From contig JAYUSD010000235.1 of the NCBI GenBank assembly GCA_043755865.1, forward strand, positions 1 to 34,756: a stretch of 34,756 nt of DNA. Direction: 5' to 3'. Position 1 is the stretch's first letter. Each line of letters opens with the position of its first letter. Position numbers and translations under genes: made by a program. The notes under the pieces were generated by a model. The model did no database searches and was not told where the DNA came from. It saw only the letters and a list, made by a program, of their open reading frames with translations. Shown piece after piece: positions 32,375-34,756 of this stretch. Source of the stretch: JANMDU01 sp043755865 (GTDB lineage: Bacteria > Pseudomonadota > Gammaproteobacteria > Burkholderiales > Burkholderiaceae_C).

Positions 32375-34441
32375 ATGTACGTATTGTTTGAAGAGGGCGG
32401 CAAATTTCTTGCGGCTCGCGTGTTGTCACAGGCTGATGCCAGCTTGCAGGCCGAGATGGATTCTGGCAAACGCGTGAAGTTGAAATCTGCGCAAGTGTTG
32501 CTGCAATTCGAGCAACCCGCACCGGCGGCGCTTTTGCAACAGGCTGCTGATTTAGCGGCCACGATGGATGTCAATTTAGCTTGGGAATTTGCAAGCGAGG
32601 AAGAGTTTGGCTATGCTGAATTAGCGCATGATTATTTCAGCGCGAAAGCCACTCCGGTGGAGCTGGCAGCGAGTTTGATGTGTCTGTTTCATGCGCCGCA
32701 TTACTTTCGCCGCTCGGGCAAAGGGCGTTTTCGCAAAGCCGGAGCGGATATCGTGCAACAAGCGCTTGCGGCAATAGAGAAGAAAAAGCAAATCGTCGCG
32801 CAGATCAGCCAGTGGGCACAAGCGTTGGCCGCAAAGCAATGCCCGGATCCGATTCGCCAGCAACTCTACAAAATACTTTTCAAGCCGGATAAAAACGCGC
32901 CTGAATACAAAGCTGTCGTGGAAGCTTCGCGCAGCACACAAACTGCGCCGCTGGCTTTGCTGATGAATGCGGGCGCGATTGGTTCAGCTTATGAATTTCA
33001 TTGGCAGCGCTTTGCTTTTGAGCATTTTCCTAAGGGCGTCGGCTTTCCCGCCCTTCAGGCGCCTGCCATTGCCGATGAGCTGCCGCTTGCCCAGAGCCCA
33101 GCCTTCTCGATTGACGACAGCCAAACCACGGAGATCGATGATGCCTTGAGCGTGCGAGGCTTGGGCACGGGCACGATCACGCTGGGCATTCACATTGCTG
33201 CGCCTGCATTGGCTATGCAGCCCGGAGGCGCGATAGACAAAGTGGCGCGTGAGCGCATGTCCACCGTTTATATGCCTGGCCACAAGCTGACCATGCTGCC
33301 CGATGCTCTGGTGCAGCACTACACGCTGGCCGAGGGCAAAAATTGCCCAGCATTGTCACTGTATGTGCAACTTGATGAGGCGACGCTCAGCATACAAAGC
33401 AGCGAGACACGGCTTGAAAGCGTACCGATTTCTCACAACTTGCGCCATGACCAGTTGGATGATTTAGTGACTGAAGATTGGCTGCTTCGCGATGCACCTG
33501 ATGTCGCAATTTCAGATGAAAATGGCATATTGCCGGCATATTCATTGCGTGGGCCGCTATCATTTTTATACCGCTTGGCAAATCATCTGAAAGCGCAGCG
33601 CGAGCAGGTGCGCGGCAAGCCAGAGATATTTAATCGGCCTGATTACAACTTTAAAGTGACCCAAGCTTTGGATGACGTCAAGGGCGACGCTCCGCAAGGC
33701 GATGAGCCGGTAGACATCACGGTGCGCAGGCGTGGCGCGCCGCTGGATTTGATGGTGGCTGAATGCATGATTTTGGCCAACAGCACGTGGGGGTTGTATC
33801 TTGCGCAGTTTGGCGTGCCGGGTATTTATCGCTCGCAGGCCAGCCTCGCGCCAGGTGTGAAGGTGCGCATGGGCACCAAGGCGCTGCCGCATGCGGGCAT
33901 TGGCGTCAAAGCCTACGCATGGAGCACATCGCCGCTGCGCCGATACACCGATCTCGTCAATCAGTGGCAATTGATTGCATGCGTGCGCCATGGCACTACG
34001 GCGGCACTGGTTGCGCCGTTTAAGCCCAAAGACGCAGAGCTGTTTGGCATTGTGAGCGGCTTTGATTCGGCATATGCCGCTTACAACGCCTTTCAAAACG
34101 GTATGGAGCGCTACTGGACGATGCGCTACGTGCAGCAGCGCGGCATCACAGAGCTGATTGCCCATGTGATGAAGGATGGTTTGGTGCGTGCGGAAGAGAT
34201 TCCGCTCATCATCCATGTGGCGGGAGTGGCCAGCATGCCGCGCGGTGCGCGGGTTAAGGTGCGCTTGGGAGAGATGGATTTGCTGATGCTGGAGGTCGGT
34301 GGGAGCTTGATTGAGCGTTTAGACGTGGCGCAAGAAACTGCAGCCAGCGATGAGGAAGACGATGAGCCAACGGTTGGCGTGCATTTGGCGATGGATGTGA
34401 ATGAAGAAACACCAGAAAAACCGCCGGAAACGCCAGCTTGA
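32375..34441 (+). CDS. RNB-domain exoribonuclease (RNase II/R family)
   Basis: This is a 688-residue 3'-5' exoribonuclease-type protein. The RNB catalytic domain begins around residue 245 with FSIDDSQTTEIDDALSV, supplying the conserved Asp cluster, and continues with STVYMPGHKLTMLPDAL and the C-terminal SPLRRYTDLVNQWQL, the standard RNB ending. The first 240 residues lack clear cold-shock domains, and the last 50 are acidic, so it is neither classical RNase R nor RNase II but the shorter betaproteobacterial RNB type. ATG 32375 follows the FimV-like gene by 5 nt. A TonB-like gene follows, an order I recall from Comamonadaceae. Confidence 0.9.
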   Translation: MYVLFEEGGKFLAARVLSQADASLQAEMDSGKRVKLKSAQVLLQFEQPAPAALLQQAADLAATMDVNLAWEFASEEEFGYAELAHDYFSAKATPVELAASLMCLFHAPHYFRRSGKGRFRKAGADIVQQALAAIEKKKQIVAQISQWAQALAAKQCPDPIRQQLYKILFKPDKNAPEYKAVVEASRSTQTAPLALLMNAGAIGSAYEFHWQRFAFEHFPKGVGFPALQAPAIADELPLAQSPAFSIDDSQTTEIDDALSVRGLGTGTITLGIHIAAPALAMQPGGAIDKVARERMSTVYMPGHKLTMLPDALVQHYTLAEGKNCPALSLYVQLDEATLSIQSSETRLESVPISHNLRHDQLDDLVTEDWLLRDAPDVAISDENGILPAYSLRGPLSFLYRLANHLKAQREQVRGKPEIFNRPDYNFKVTQALDDVKGDAPQGDEPVDITVRRRGAPLDLMVAECMILANSTWGLYLAQFGVPGIYRSQASLAPGVKVRMGTKALPHAGIGVKAYAWSTSPLRRYTDLVNQWQLIACVRHGTTAALVAPFKPKDAELFGIVSGFDSAYAAYNAFQNGMERYWTMRYVQQRGITELIAHVMKDGLVRAEEIPLIIHVAGVASMPRGARVKVRLGEMDLLMLEVGGSLIERLDVAQETAASDEEDDEPTVGVHLAMDVNEETPEKPPETPA

Positions 34442-34474
34442 TTGTGCGCGCAATGCTATAGATAATATAGTGCT
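34438..34474 (+). promoter_or_regulatory. Candidate promoter of the TonB-like gene
   Basis: TTGATT (34438-34443), a 17-bp spacer and GATAAT (34461-34466, five of six) form a plausible sigma70 promoter. ATG 34475 is 8 nt past the -10, so the leader would be absent or only a few bases. No Shine-Dalgarno is visible. By-eye prediction. Confidence 0.45.
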
Positions 34475-34756
34475 ATGAACTTCTTGCGCAACATGAGCAC
34501 CTTAGGCATCGCCCTGACGATCTCCTTGATCGTCCATGCGGGCTTGCTCACGGTGCGCTTTGTAGATCCTGAGCGCTTTAACCGCGTGTTCCAAGACACA
34601 CCGCTTGAAGTGATTTTGGTCAACGCCAAATCTACTGAAAAACCTGATCTGGCCAAAGCCATCGCCCAAGCATCGCTGGCCGGTGGTGGTGATGTAGAAA
34701 AAGGCCGTGCCACCACGCCGCTGCCTCTTTCATCGCTCACCAATGTGGGTGATGCT
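34475..34756 (+). CDS. TonB-like energy transducer protein (partial, runs off right edge)
   Basis: Ninety-four codons are open from ATG 34475 to the window end. The protein starts with a short cytoplasmic segment and one membrane helix (about 9-28, LGIALTISLIVHAGLLTVRF), followed by RVFQDTPLEVILVNAKS, which is characteristic of TonB-type proteins encoded next to the RNB gene in Burkholderiales (from memory). TonB proteins transmit the proton-motive force to outer-membrane transporters. The C-terminal TonB domain lies outside the window, so the assignment rests on the N-terminus and the neighbour. Confidence 0.75.
   Translation, partial: MNFLRNMSTLGIALTISLIVHAGLLTVRFVDPERFNRVFQDTPLEVILVNAKSTEKPDLAKAIAQASLAGGGDVEKGRATTPLPLSSLTNVGDA

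Noticed and set aside
1..34756. CRISPR arrays, insertion sequences, prophage genes, tRNA or rRNA genes
   Set aside because: No regularly spaced repeats, transposase-like frames, phage genes or RNA gene signatures were seen. The only dispersed repeat is the 69-nt family described.

Overview
The window is a gene-dense stretch of a bacterial chromosome from the Burkholderiales, most likely a Comamonadaceae-type betaproteobacterium. The evidence is the gene order of a complete division and cell-wall (dcw) cluster running mraZ to lpxC, the neighbouring phoH-ybeY, an RNB ribonuclease followed by a TonB-like gene, and protein sequences that resemble that family. Taxonomy is inferred from content and memory, not from a search. 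No tRNA, rRNA, insertion sequence or CRISPR array was seen.

Layout. (1) 1-1814, minus strand: the 5' part of a 7TMR-DISM membrane sensor whose GGDEF signature is degenerate; it runs off the left edge. (2) 1843-6428, plus strand: ttcA (tRNA 2-thiolation), a DUF4136-like lipoprotein, an HDAC-family deacetylase, a histidine phosphatase and a D-threonine-aldolase-like PLP enzyme, tightly packed or overlapping. (3) 6475-9411, minus strand: ruvA and ruvB, separated by a small lipoprotein gene, a MazEF-type toxin-antitoxin pair and a GNAT acetyltransferase. Antitoxin, toxin, acetyltransferase and ruvB are joined by three successive ATGA stop/start overlaps. (4) 9477-11589, plus strand: phoH, ybeY and a TetR-type regulator. 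(5) 11700-29381, plus strand: the dcw cluster mraZ-rsmH-ftsL-ftsI-murE-murF-mraY-murD-ftsW-murG-murC-ddl-ftsQ-ftsA-ftsZ, mostly with overlapping stop/start codons, a MraZ-box-like repeat in front and a strong intrinsic terminator behind ftsZ. (6) 29407-34756, plus strand: lpxC, a FimV-like single-pass membrane protein of unknown function, an RNase II/R-family exoribonuclease, and the start of a TonB-like gene that runs off the right edge.

Main oddities. The ddl gene carries an in-frame TAG at 25589-25591 where family members have the lysine of the omega loop; the frame is otherwise intact through to its ATGA overlap with ftsQ. A dispersed repeat of about 69 nt occurs at least four times (5550, 10429, 23318, 24883) and always ends in an ATG in the frame of the surrounding or following gene; in two cases that ATG is the start codon (ybeY, ddl). 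Four genes (histidine phosphatase, mazE, phoH, lpxC) have a -10-like hexamer exactly 6 nt before the start codon, which suggests leaderless mRNAs. Placing ruvB behind an autoregulated toxin-antitoxin promoter would link Holliday-junction processing to toxin-antitoxin control.
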